A stretch of DNA of 6,459 nucleotides from Candidatus Iainarchaeum sp. (GCA_016218635.1 JACRDJ010000056.1:1-6459), one strand, 5' to 3'. Shown: positions 1 to 5,993, counted from the first letter of the stretch. Numbers and translations: made by a program. The notes: generated from the sequence alone by a model not told the origin.

Positions 1-58
1 CATCCGGAACCGCTACCGCGAACTCAAAAAAAGACTCAACATCGAAGTAGTGGCCTAA
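1..58 (+). CDS. tfb: Transcription initiation factor IIB (TFB), C-terminal end only
   Basis: Reading from base 2, the last 18 residues are IRNRYRELKKRLNIEVVA followed by TAA at 56-58. This matches the typical end of archaeal TFB: the final helix of the second cyclin fold, usually of the form T-[IV]-R-N-R-Y-[KR]-E-L, then a short basic and hydrophobic tail. TFB binds the TATA-box/TBP complex and the BRE element and recruits RNA polymerase. The gene enters from outside the window, so its zinc ribbon, B-reader and first cyclin repeat cannot be seen. A T-rich terminator follows 11 nt after the stop. The call rests on a short but characteristic motif. A helix of similar sequence in another protein is possible but less likely. 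Confidence 0.75.
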   Translation, partial: IRNRYRELKKRLNIEVVA

Positions 59-69
59 ACAGCCACTGC

Positions 70-84
70 TTTTTTCTCTTTTTT
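70..84 (+). terminator. T-rich archaeal terminator after tfb
   Basis: Two runs of six T separated by CTC (TTTTTTCTCTTTTTT) lie 11 nt after the tfb stop codon and upstream of the next promoter. Archaeal RNA polymerase terminates at such oligo-T tracts on the non-template strand without needing a hairpin, and none is visible here. Confidence 0.7.
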
Positions 85-97
85 CATTCACCAAAGA

Positions 98-105
98 TTT
101 ATATA
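98..105 (+). promoter_or_regulatory. TATA box of the 33-aa gene
   Basis: TTTATATA occupies -29 to -22 relative to the ATG at 127, preceded by a purine-rich BRE-like stretch (CCAAAGA). The spacing puts transcription start at or next to the A of the ATG, so the mRNA should be leaderless. Confidence 0.65.
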
Positions 106-126
106 CTGCCGTGAGGTATACTGGTT

Positions 127-228
127 ATGGCTCCTCCAAAACCAGGTGCGTTTCGGGCCGGACCCTACAGTGCCGTGGAAGCAATGAAACGAAAGAATGC
201 CATAAGCAAAAAATACCTACCCCGCTAA
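127..228 (+). CDS. Small basic protein of unknown function (33 aa)
   Basis: An ATG-to-TAA frame encodes 33 residues, beginning MAPPKPGAFRAGPYSA and ending AISKKYLPR. I do not recognise the family. The first half is rich in Pro, Gly and Ala and probably extended. The second half, around VEAMKRKN, could form a short basic helix. There is no cysteine, no zinc motif, no signal peptide and no membrane segment. The protein is positively charged, with a single Glu, so nucleic-acid or ribosome binding is conceivable, but that is only inference. The main support for a real gene is the TATA box at -29 to -22, the same geometry as the confident genes here, plus its position between a terminator and the next promoter. 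The alternative is a non-coding RNA of about 100-200 nt starting near 127. It is too short for codon statistics to decide. Confidence 0.5.
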   Translation: MAPPKPGAFRAGPYSAVEAMKRKNAISKKYLPR

Positions 229-282
229 GGCAGTTCTTTCCTTCAGACATTCCGCAACCATAACGGGTCTTGACAAGTGAAA

Positions 283-299
283 TCAACCGGACCGGTTGA
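283..299. repeat. Perfect 17-bp palindrome upstream of the rnhB promoter
   Basis: TCAACCGG-A-CCGGTTGA has two 8-bp arms around one central base. It ends 19 bp before the rnhB TATA box, where a dimeric regulator could sit. In RNA it could instead fold as a 7-bp hairpin with a GAC loop in the 3' region of the 33-aa gene. Whether it is an operator or a transcript-end structure is not settled by the sequence. Confidence 0.5.
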
Positions 300-318
300 G
301 TGAAGCTTCGCGCGTGCA

Positions 319-326
319 TTTATAAT
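319..326 (+). promoter_or_regulatory. TATA box of the rnhB operon
   Basis: TTTATAAT with the spacing seen elsewhere in the window predicts transcription start at about 348-350, giving a leader of only 5-7 nt before the ATG at 355. A run of six T at 329-334, between the TATA box and the start, could also end transcripts arriving from the 33-aa gene. Confidence 0.6.
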
Positions 327-354
327 TCTTTTTTGATTCCTTGGTTTGGATTGC

Positions 355-1005
355 ATGCTGATTGCCGGAATTGATGAGGCGGGAAGGGGGCCCGTGCTGG
401 GTCCGCTGGTTTTATGCGTGACCACCATTGCGAAGGAAAAGGAAGCCGAACTCCAGGAAATCGGGGTTAAGGACTCCAAGCTGCTTTCTGCCGGGAAACG
501 GGAGGAAATGTTTCCGGCCATTAAGTCCTGCGTGCACGAATTCCAGGTGGCGGTAGTAACCCCGCACGAACTCAATCATCTGATGGCCGTGCGGTCCCTG
601 AATGAAATCGAGGCCATGAAGGCCGCCGGGCTCCTGAACGGACTGCAATCCAAACCCAACATCGTGTACGCGGATTCCCCGGATCCCTTAAGCCATTATT
701 TCGGGGAACGCATCCGCAAATACCTGGCCTATTCGCCCCTTATTTTTGCCGAACACAAAGCCGACCTCAATTACCCCATCGTTTCGGCGGCCTCCATTCT
801 GGCCAAGGTCACCCGCGACGAACACCTCCGAAAGCTCTCGGAAGAATTCGGGGAAATGGGTTCGGGGTATCCGCATGACCCCAAGACCATGGAGTTTCTG
901 CGCGCGTACGTGAAAACGCATTCCAGACTGCCGGAGTTCGCGCGAGCGCACTGGCAGACGGCGGCCAACGTACTCGACGAACAGTTCCAGCAGAAACTGG
1001 TGTGA
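355..1005 (+). CDS. rnhB: Ribonuclease HII
   Basis: This type 2 RNase H cuts the RNA strand of RNA-DNA hybrids and removes single ribonucleotides misincorporated in DNA, using two metal ions. The 216-aa product opens with the diagnostic IDEAGRGPVLGPLV block. The catalytic acids are D7, E8, D107 (in VYADSP) and D155 (in SILAKVTRDEHL). The GRG substrate-contact motif is at residues 10-12, and the conserved GSGYPHDP block is at 169-176. Length is normal for archaeal RNase HII (about 200-230 aa), and no key residue is missing. I chose ATG 355 because it starts directly before the conserved first strand; a TTG at 346 in the same frame would lie at or upstream of the predicted transcription start. 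It is the first gene of an operon with the methyltransferase that starts 3 nt after its stop. Confidence 0.95.
   Translation: MLIAGIDEAGRGPVLGPLVLCVTTIAKEKEAELQEIGVKDSKLLSAGKREEMFPAIKSCVHEFQVAVVTPHELNHLMAVRSLNEIEAMKAAGLLNGLQSKPNIVYADSPDPLSHYFGERIRKYLAYSPLIFAEHKADLNYPIVSAASILAKVTRDEHLRKLSEEFGEMGSGYPHDPKTMEFLRAYVKTHSRLPEFARAHWQTAANVLDEQFQQKLV
999..1002 (+). promoter_or_regulatory. Shine-Dalgarno-like site of the methyltransferase gene
   Basis: GGTG lies in the last codons of rnhB, 6 nt before the ATG at 1009. It matches part of the archaeal SD consensus GGAGGTGA, fitting an internal operon gene that cannot be leaderless. Confidence 0.4.
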
Positions 1006-1008
1006 AGC

Positions 1009-1686
1009 ATGCGGAACCCGAAAAAGGACCCATTGGACTGGCCGGGATGGCCGCTGGACCAGAACCCGTACGGAAAAGACTTTGATCAGGAAGCCCGGAT
1101 CCGGATGATTGCCGGAAGCGAGGAACTGCTTCCGGTCCTGAAAAAATACATTCATCAGGCGGACAAATGCATTCTTGAAATTGGCCCGTTCTTTAATCCA
1201 CTGGTCACGCCCGCCCGTTTTTCGGAAAAAATAATCTGTTATTGGGAGAATGACCGGCATGTGCTGGAGTGGCTGGCACAAAGAAACCCCAACGTGCATG
1301 CCATTTACTGTGATCTCAATGCCATCCGGGGGGAATCCCTGCTCAAAATCAGGCGGGAAACCCAGAAAGAACTCGAAAAAGAAGGCATTCGCGAAACCCG
1401 GTTTGATGCCATTGTGCTCTCGCATGTGCTGAATTACGTGGATTACAAGCTCCTGCTGGCCGTGTTGCCGGAGTTTCTCCAGAAAAACGGGCAGGTATTC
1501 ATCAATCACGTAACCGACTACGGGCTACCTGCGTTTTTTTCCGTTAACCGCCCTAAGAACGTTCAGGAGATTCTTCAGACTCTGCAGGAAACCGGGTATT
1601 GGGTGAAGGAAAAAAACCTCCTTTCGCCCCGTTTTCCGCCCTATCAGAAAAACAAGCGGCTTATTTTAGTGGCACAGAAAGAATAA
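1009..1686 (+). CDS. Class I SAM-dependent methyltransferase, substrate unknown
   Basis: The 225-aa product has the layout of a Rossmann-fold methyltransferase. Residues 54-60 (CILEIGP) are strand 1 and the SAM-binding loop. An acidic motif II follows at 78-82 (YWEND), where E80 or D82 would bind the ribose. D102 (YCDLN) lies at the end of strand 3. FDAIVLSHVLNYV (132-144) is the post-I/motif IV strand, and G161 lies in the turn before the next strand (QVFINHV). The first 45 residues are unusually rich in Pro, Trp and Asp and probably form a family-specific cap. Motif I is atypical: G59-P-F-F-N replaces the common G-x-G-x-G. About 28 charged residues between D102 and F132 look like an inserted helix. 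No target-recognition domain is recognisable, so the substrate (RNA, protein or small molecule) is open. The gene shares a transcript with rnhB, which does not by itself imply a shared pathway. Confidence 0.75.
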   Translation: MRNPKKDPLDWPGWPLDQNPYGKDFDQEARIRMIAGSEELLPVLKKYIHQADKCILEIGPFFNPLVTPARFSEKIICYWENDRHVLEWLAQRNPNVHAIYCDLNAIRGESLLKIRRETQKELEKEGIRETRFDAIVLSHVLNYVDYKLLLAVLPEFLQKNGQVFINHVTDYGLPAFFSVNRPKNVQEILQTLQETGYWVKEKNLLSPRFPPYQKNKRLILVAQKE

Positions 1687-1700
1687 CCAAAAAAGAAACA

Positions 1701-1708
1701 TTTAAAAC
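1701..1708 (+). promoter_or_regulatory. TATA box of the 36-aa gene
   Basis: TTTAAAAC sits at -30 to -23 from the ATG at 1731, preceded by a purine-rich BRE-like stretch (AAAAGAAACA). The spacing implies a leaderless mRNA separate from the rnhB operon, although no clear oligo-T terminator lies between them. Confidence 0.6.
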
Positions 1709-1730
1709 CAGAAAAGAGAAATAGGATTGT

Positions 1731-1841
1731 ATGGCCGGACCCGCTCGAAGACCGAATCCGTTACTGCAGAGTGAGATTCAGCGTCGCCTCAAACTGGGGA
1801 CTAAGCAGCTTAAAGGAAAAAAGTTAGTCCTTCCCTTCTGA
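1731..1841 (+). CDS. Small highly basic protein of unknown function (36 aa)
   Basis: An ATG-to-TGA frame encodes 36 residues starting MAGPARRPNPLLQSEIQRRL and ending KGKKLVLPF. It has nine Lys/Arg and one Glu, so it is strongly positive. The middle (LLQSEIQRRLKLGTKQLK) could be an amphipathic basic helix. There are no cysteines and no transmembrane segment. I do not recognise the family; nucleic-acid or ribosome association is a guess from charge only. Support comes from the TATA box at the same offset as at confident genes. The last 18 bp overlap the 3' end of the convergent scpB gene, so both 3' ends share coding sequence. The alternative is a chance frame in a short transcript. Confidence 0.5.
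   Translation: MAGPARRPNPLLQSEIQRRLKLGTKQLKGKKLVLPF
1817..1822 (-). terminator. Oligo-T terminator of the leuS-scpB operon
   Basis: On the minus strand six T follow the scpB stop codon after one base. The tract lies inside the coding sequence of the convergent 36-aa gene, where it reads as Lys codons on the plus strand. Confidence 0.5.
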
Positions 1842-2387
1842 TTCGTTCATGGCATCCGTTAGTTTCTGCTGCAGGCCCTTGGCATTGCCTACCTGAACGC
1901 CTTCGAGTTCCTTTTTGTGCAGGGCATCCCCGAAGTATTCCACGAATTTGCGGGTGGTGGTGAGAATGAAGGTAATGCCCTGCTTTTCTTTTTTGATGAA
2001 TCCTTTTTCGAGCAGGACGCGGATGTGGTCATAGGCTTTCTGGTTGCGCAAGTCAATGATTTCGGACTGCTTCACGGGCTGGCGGAAGGCAATCAGGGCC
2101 AGGGTTTTCAGGACCCCTTTATGGAATTCGGGGGAAGCCGCCAGGTGCGACACCAGGGGCTCGAATTCGGGCCGGACCGCCATGCGGTATCCGTCGGATT
2201 CGTCCCGGATTTCTAGTGCGGACTCTCGGGCATTGAATTCGTGAATGAGTTCGTTGAGTGCCACCCGGACTTCAATCACGCTCCGGGAAGTGATGCGGGA
2301 GAGGTCCGCCACAGTGACCACGCTGGGGGCCATGAAGAGCGAGGCTTCCATGAGTTTCTTTAAGGGAGTCCAATTGGGTTCGTCCAT
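1824..2387 (-). CDS. scpB: Segregation and condensation protein B (ScpB-like)
   Basis: ScpB is a dimeric winged-helix protein that works with the kleisin ScpA and SMC ATPase to compact and segregate chromosomes. The 187-aa product has two winged-helix units. The first covers about residues 5-75, with LMEASLFMAPSVVTVADLS and a long helix at 36-55. The second covers about 88-152, with the family-typical block VLKTLALIAFRQPVKQSEI, then a recognition helix (YDHIRVLLEKGFI) and a wing ending in TTRKFVEYFG. A charged, probably flexible tail follows (153-187). Length is normal for the family. The start codon is 4 nt after the leuS stop and has a Shine-Dalgarno site. ScpA and SMC are not in this window. 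A different double winged-helix regulator is the main alternative, but the FRQP and EYFG landmarks favour ScpB. Confidence 0.88.
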   Translation of the reverse strand: MDEPNWTPLKKLMEASLFMAPSVVTVADLSRITSRSVIEVRVALNELIHEFNARESALEIRDESDGYRMAVRPEFEPLVSHLAASPEFHKGVLKTLALIAFRQPVKQSEIIDLRNQKAYDHIRVLLEKGFIKKEKQGITFILTTTRKFVEYFGDALHKKELEGVQVGNAKGLQQKLTDAMNESEGKD

Positions 2388-2391
2388 GCAT

Positions 2392-5106
2392 TCACTCCAA
2401 TACCAAGGATGGTTTTAAGGGCGCCGCGGCCTTGGCCTTGGCGGACAAATGCGCAATGGCGTCCTCTTCGCACACAATCTCAACCGCGAACCCCAGGCGG
2501 GATTCGAGGAATTTCCGTTGGGCGGAGAGGGCATTGAATTCATTGAGGCGGATTCCTTTAAGGGAAGGGATTCGCTTGAGGTTGGATTTGAGAAATCCAG
2601 CCAGTTCCTTTGCGTGTGCATGGCCAACCGGCGAAGCAGCCGCGGTCTTCATGAGCACGGAGAATTCAAAGGATTCCGGGCTCTTATGAAGTTCTTCCAC
2701 GAGTTCCCATTTCCAGGAACTGCAGACAATGATGGAAACTTTTTTGGGGGAAGGCATGTGGGCAAGTTCCATGATGGTCGAAATGTCGGTGAGAACCTCC
2801 GCCAGGAAGGACTCCTCGCGTTCGAGTTCCTCGTTAATGAAGGAATGGTTGGGAGTGGGCCAGGACTGAAGGGATGCGAATGGCTTGAATCCGAGTTGTT
2901 CCCAGAGTTCTTCGGCCAGATGCGGAGCAAACGGGGAAATTAACAGCACCAGTTCCTTAAGTACGTGCGAGCGCACGGGTGCCGAGAGTTCGGACTGCAC
3001 ACGCACCAGCAAACCCGAGAATTCCATGAGTGCATTGAGGGCGAAGCTGGGGCGGAAATGGGTGAGATCGCCGGTGACGGATGAAATGGTCCTGGTCAGG
3101 CGGCTGAGCACCAACCGGTCGCGCACGGAGAGCGTGGAAAGGGAAATGGGGGCAAAAGAGAGCCCGGAGCGGTTCTCCAATACGAGTTCGTGAATGCGTT
3201 TAAGGAAACGGTAAGCGGATTCCACGCCGCGTTCGCTCCAGTCCAGTTCTTTTTCGGGAAGCGCGGCCCAGAGCATGAAGACGCGGGCGGTGTCGGGTCC
3301 GAAGGATTCCACAATTTCCCGCGGATCCACGGTGTTTCCCAGGGATTTACTCATTTTGGCTCCGTCTTTAAGCACCATTCCCTGGCAGAGAAGACGGGAG
3401 AATGGTTCGGATACGCCGGTGAGGTCCAAGTCTCGGAGCACCTTGGAAAAAAACCGGGCATAGAGCAGGTGAAGGATGGCGTGCTCGATGCCGCCGATGT
3501 ATTGGTCCACCGGCATCCAGTGCCCAGCGGCGGAGGAATTAAAGGGAGCGGTTTTTTCTTTCGGGGAACCATAACGGAAAAAGTACCAGGAACTGTCCAC
3601 GAACGTGTCCATGGTGTCCGTTTCGCGGCGGGCTACTTTTCCGCACCGGGGGCAAGCGGCTTCCACGAAAGACAACACGCCCGCCAACGGGTTTCCTTCC
3701 ACAGAGAAATCCGCGGAGTCCGGCAGGCGCACGGGAAGATTTTCGTACTTTTCAGGAACCATTCCGCAGGAATCACAGTAAATGACGGGAATGGGGGTTC
3801 CCCAGAACCGCTGGCGGGAAACCAGCCAGTCGCGGAGCTTGTAGGCAATGGCCGGTTTTCCGGAACCCGTTTTTTCCAGTTTTTCGGAAATTTTTTCCAG
3901 CGCATCCTCGGAAGAGAGACCCGTGAATTCGCCTGAATTAACCAGGGTTCCGTATCCTTCAAAGGCACGGGTCATTTTTGCCGCATCCAATGGTTCTCCT
4001 TGCGGCTGAACGGAAACAACGATTGGGAGACCGTATTCTTTGGCAAAGTCAAAATCCCGCCGGTCATGGGCCGGAACGGCCTGCACGATGCCGGTTCCAA
4101 AACCCATTAAAACAAAGTCCGCGGCATAAATTGGAATCTCTTTTCCGGTCAGCGGGTGAATGGCATACTTTCCCAGGAACACTCCGCGCTTTTCTTTTTT
4201 TTCGGAGGACGTGCGTTCGAGGGCGTTTAGTTTCTTTACTTTTTCCAAAAAATCATTCACGGGCTTCTCGTGAGGGGTTCCACGGGTCCATTCCCTGACC
4301 CGGGGGTGCTCGGGGGCCATCACCATGAAGGTCATTCCGTACATGGTGTCATGGCGGGTGGTGAAAGTTTCAATGAATTCATCCGAGCCCCTGATTTTGA
4401 ATGAAATGTTCACGCCCTCGCTTTTTCCGATCCAGTTTTCCTGCATGGTTTTCACGCGTTCGGGCCAGGCTTCCAGTTGCTCAATGCTTTGAAGGAGCTC
4501 GTCCGCGTATTCGGTGATGCGGAAAAACCACTGCGAGAGCTCTTTTTGTTCCACGTCCATTTTAGAGTGCCGCCAGCATTTTCCATCCACCACCTGTTCG
4601 TTGGCCAGGACGGTTTTACAGGTTGGGCACCAGTTCACGGGCGCGGTTTTTTTATACGCCAGCCCGCGTTCGAGCATTTTAAGAAAAATCCACTGATTCC
4701 ATTGATAGTATTCCGGATAGCAGGTGATCACTTCGCGGGACCAGTCATAGCTTAAGCCAAGGCTTTGCATCTGAGTGCGCATGGTGGCCATGTTGGCTTC
4801 CGTCCATTCGCGGGGATGAATGCCCCGTTCAATGGCCGCATTTTCGGCGGGCAATCCGAAAGCATCAAACCCCATGGGGTAGAGTACGTTGAATCCCTGC
4901 ATGCGCTTAAAGCGGGCAAACCCGTCCCCTAACGCGTAATTGCGCACGTGCCCCATGTGCAGGCCGGCCCCGGAAGGGTAAGGAAACATTTCGAGCACGT
5001 AGAATTTCCCGCGGGAAGTATCCTGAGGAGTTTCGAATGCTTTTGAGTCCTGCCAGCGTTTCTGCCATTTTTTGGCCATTTCCACGAATGCGGAATCCGG
5101 ATTCAT
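2392..5106 (-). CDS. leuS: Leucyl-tRNA synthetase, bacterial-type body with archaeal-type C-terminal tail
   Basis: This class I synthetase charges tRNA-Leu and hydrolyses mischarged products. The product has 904 aa. The HIGH motif is HMGH (50-53). The zinc module has C160, C163, C177 and H180. The CP1 editing domain has TTRHDT (249-254) and the AHD aspartate D348, equivalent to E. coli T247-T252 and D345. A second Cys4 site is C444, C447, C485 and C488. TMDTFVDSSWYFFRY is at 498-512, and KMSKS is at 584-588. CP1 follows the zinc module and is joined by WPERVKTMQENWIGKSEG, which is the bacterial arrangement. The insertion before KMSKS is nearly absent. From about 757 the tail is archaeal in style: SSWKWELVEEL, LNEFNALSAQRKFLESRLG, and a final PLKPSLVLE. 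The bacterial VNGKxRG tail is missing. I chose the start at 5106 because the TATA box lies at -29 to -22; M10 is a possible later start. Confidence 0.96.
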   Translation of the reverse strand: MNPDSAFVEMAKKWQKRWQDSKAFETPQDTSRGKFYVLEMFPYPSGAGLHMGHVRNYALGDGFARFKRMQGFNVLYPMGFDAFGLPAENAAIERGIHPREWTEANMATMRTQMQSLGLSYDWSREVITCYPEYYQWNQWIFLKMLERGLAYKKTAPVNWCPTCKTVLANEQVVDGKCWRHSKMDVEQKELSQWFFRITEYADELLQSIEQLEAWPERVKTMQENWIGKSEGVNISFKIRGSDEFIETFTTRHDTMYGMTFMVMAPEHPRVREWTRGTPHEKPVNDFLEKVKKLNALERTSSEKKEKRGVFLGKYAIHPLTGKEIPIYAADFVLMGFGTGIVQAVPAHDRRDFDFAKEYGLPIVVSVQPQGEPLDAAKMTRAFEGYGTLVNSGEFTGLSSEDALEKISEKLEKTGSGKPAIAYKLRDWLVSRQRFWGTPIPVIYCDSCGMVPEKYENLPVRLPDSADFSVEGNPLAGVLSFVEAACPRCGKVARRETDTMDTFVDSSWYFFRYGSPKEKTAPFNSSAAGHWMPVDQYIGGIEHAILHLLYARFFSKVLRDLDLTGVSEPFSRLLCQGMVLKDGAKMSKSLGNTVDPREIVESFGPDTARVFMLWAALPEKELDWSERGVESAYRFLKRIHELVLENRSGLSFAPISLSTLSVRDRLVLSRLTRTISSVTGDLTHFRPSFALNALMEFSGLLVRVQSELSAPVRSHVLKELVLLISPFAPHLAEELWEQLGFKPFASLQSWPTPNHSFINEELEREESFLAEVLTDISTIMELAHMPSPKKVSIIVCSSWKWELVEELHKSPESFEFSVLMKTAAASPVGHAHAKELAGFLKSNLKRIPSLKGIRLNEFNALSAQRKFLESRLGFAVEIVCEEDAIAHLSAKAKAAAPLKPSLVLE
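2395..2398 (-). promoter_or_regulatory. Shine-Dalgarno site of scpB
   Basis: On the minus strand GGAG lies 7 nt before the scpB ATG, embedded in the last sense codons of leuS (TTG GAG TGA). This suggests translation of scpB is linked to ribosomes finishing leuS. Confidence 0.55.
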
Positions 5107-5127
5107 GCATTCAACAGGGGCAAAAAG

Positions 5128-5135
5128 GTTTAAAA
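5128..5135 (-). promoter_or_regulatory. TATA box of the leuS-scpB operon
   Basis: On the minus strand TTTTAAAC is at -29 to -22 from the leuS ATG at 5106, predicting a leaderless mRNA. It argues against any longer leuS product starting inside the divergent gene. Confidence 0.6.
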
Positions 5136-5158
5136 AAACCCATTTGGACCCCAGCAGG

Positions 5159-5166
5159 TTTATTAA
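5159..5166 (+). promoter_or_regulatory. TATA box of the PAC2 gene
   Basis: TTTATTAA is at -29 to -22 from the ATG at 5188. It lies 23 bp from the divergent leuS TATA box, so the two pre-initiation complexes would face away from each other on adjoining DNA. Confidence 0.6.
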
Positions 5167-5187
5167 CCACGGACGCGTAATCGGTTC

Positions 5188-5946
5188 ATGCCTAAGTCGG
5201 TTACGAACGTGAAAGTTGTGGAATTCGGTTCCATCAAGACCCTGCGCAATTATACGCTCCTGGAAGGGTTTCCGGGCCCGGGCCTGGTGGGAACCATCTG
5301 TTCCAAGCACCTGGTTGAAAAAATGGGGTTTAAGAAGTTCGGTTACATTCACTCCAACGTGTTTGTTCCCGTCATCCGCATCCGGGAAGGAAAACCCGTG
5401 TACCCGTCCCGCATTTTCATTCATGAAAAAGCCAGACTGGTCGTCATTTTGTCCGAACAGCTGATTCCAAACGAATTCATGGCGGATTTCACGAATGCCA
5501 TCGTGGAATGGATCCGCAAAAAAAAGTTCAGGACCGTAATTTCACTCAACGGACTCACCACGCAGTTGCCCGGAAACGGAAAAATATTCGGGTACGGTTC
5601 TTCGGATGGAGCCCTGCAATTTCTGCGTCAGAACCGCGTCGAGGTCATTGATGAAGGCATCACGAGCGGAGTGAATGCACTCATGATGCTGGAGCTCAAG
5701 AACGTTCCTTCCACTCAGGGCGTTTCCCTGCTGGTGCCGGTTAACCTGACCGCGGACTTTCATGCGGCTGCCCGGCTGGTCTCCAAGCTCAACGAAATGC
5801 TTAAACTCAAACTGGAAGTCAAAACCCTTCTTGAAGAAGCCGAAAAAGTGAAAAAAGAGCTTTCCCGCTACGTGGACACCATTAAAACCGAACAGGAAAA
5901 AGCGACCGCAAACCCGGCAGGCACCCAAATTCCGATTTATACCTAA
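5188..5946 (+). CDS. PAC2-family proteasome assembly chaperone (PbaA-like)
   Basis: PAC2-family proteins assist assembly of 20S proteasome alpha rings; archaeal members are called PbaA/PbaB. The 252-aa product begins with the family landmark LLEGFPGPGLVG (24-35). It continues with alternating strands and helices: RLVVILSEQLIPNE at 83-96; a helix over 97-112 (FMADFTNAIVEWIRKK); TVISLNGLTTQLP at 116-128. Next come DEGITSGVNALMMLE (155-169) and VSLLVPVNLTADFHAAARLVSKLNEML (179-205). Residues 206-238 are highly charged and probably form a coiled-coil helix. The extreme C-terminus is I250-Y251-T252, a hydrophobic-Tyr-X (HbYX) tail like those that proteasome activators and Pba chaperones insert into alpha-ring pockets. 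Length is normal. The gene is monocistronic, leaderless and divergent from leuS. The family assignment is firm; a direct proteasome role is inferred from homology and the tail. Confidence 0.9.
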   Translation: MPKSVTNVKVVEFGSIKTLRNYTLLEGFPGPGLVGTICSKHLVEKMGFKKFGYIHSNVFVPVIRIREGKPVYPSRIFIHEKARLVVILSEQLIPNEFMADFTNAIVEWIRKKKFRTVISLNGLTTQLPGNGKIFGYGSSDGALQFLRQNRVEVIDEGITSGVNALMMLELKNVPSTQGVSLLVPVNLTADFHAAARLVSKLNEMLKLKLEVKTLLEEAEKVKKELSRYVDTIKTEQEKATANPAGTQIPIYT

Positions 5947-5973
5947 GACCACAAAAAGGGATTTGCTCAAAAG

Positions 5974-5993
5974 TCTGGAAAGGGTTTTCCGGG
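5974..5993. terminator. Hairpin between the convergent PAC2 and ferredoxin genes
   Basis: TCTGGAAA (5974-5981) pairs with TTTCCGGG (5986-5993), with two G-T wobbles, around a GGGT loop. On the minus strand it is followed by T-rich sequence, including five T at 5957-5953, so it is a possible terminator for the ferredoxin gene. On the plus strand there is no good T tract after it. Archaeal termination does not require a hairpin, so this is a weak call. Confidence 0.35.

Noticed and set aside
124..264. Possible structured RNA closed by GTTATGG (124-130) and CCATAAC (258-264)
   Set aside because: Only one 7-bp pairing was found, with no tRNA, SRP RNA, RNase P or C/D-box landmarks, and the short frame with a matched promoter explains the region better.
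346..354. TTG start for rnhB at 346
   Set aside because: It is at or upstream of the predicted transcription start, and the conserved protein begins right after ATG 355.
688..1509. Long minus-strand open frame opposite rnhB and the methyltransferase
   Set aside because: Its sequence is the reverse-strand shadow of two well-supported genes, spans their junction, and shows no domain or promoter.
3190..3936. 248-codon plus-strand frame inside leuS
   Set aside because: It is antisense to the conserved LeuRS core, with His/Phe/Gly-rich low-complexity translation and no TATA box at a suitable distance.
5107..5424. N-terminal extension of leuS in the same frame, starting at 5424
   Set aside because: It would run through the leuS promoter and antisense to the PAC2 gene, has no LeuRS similarity, and the known family N-terminus begins near the ATG at 5106.
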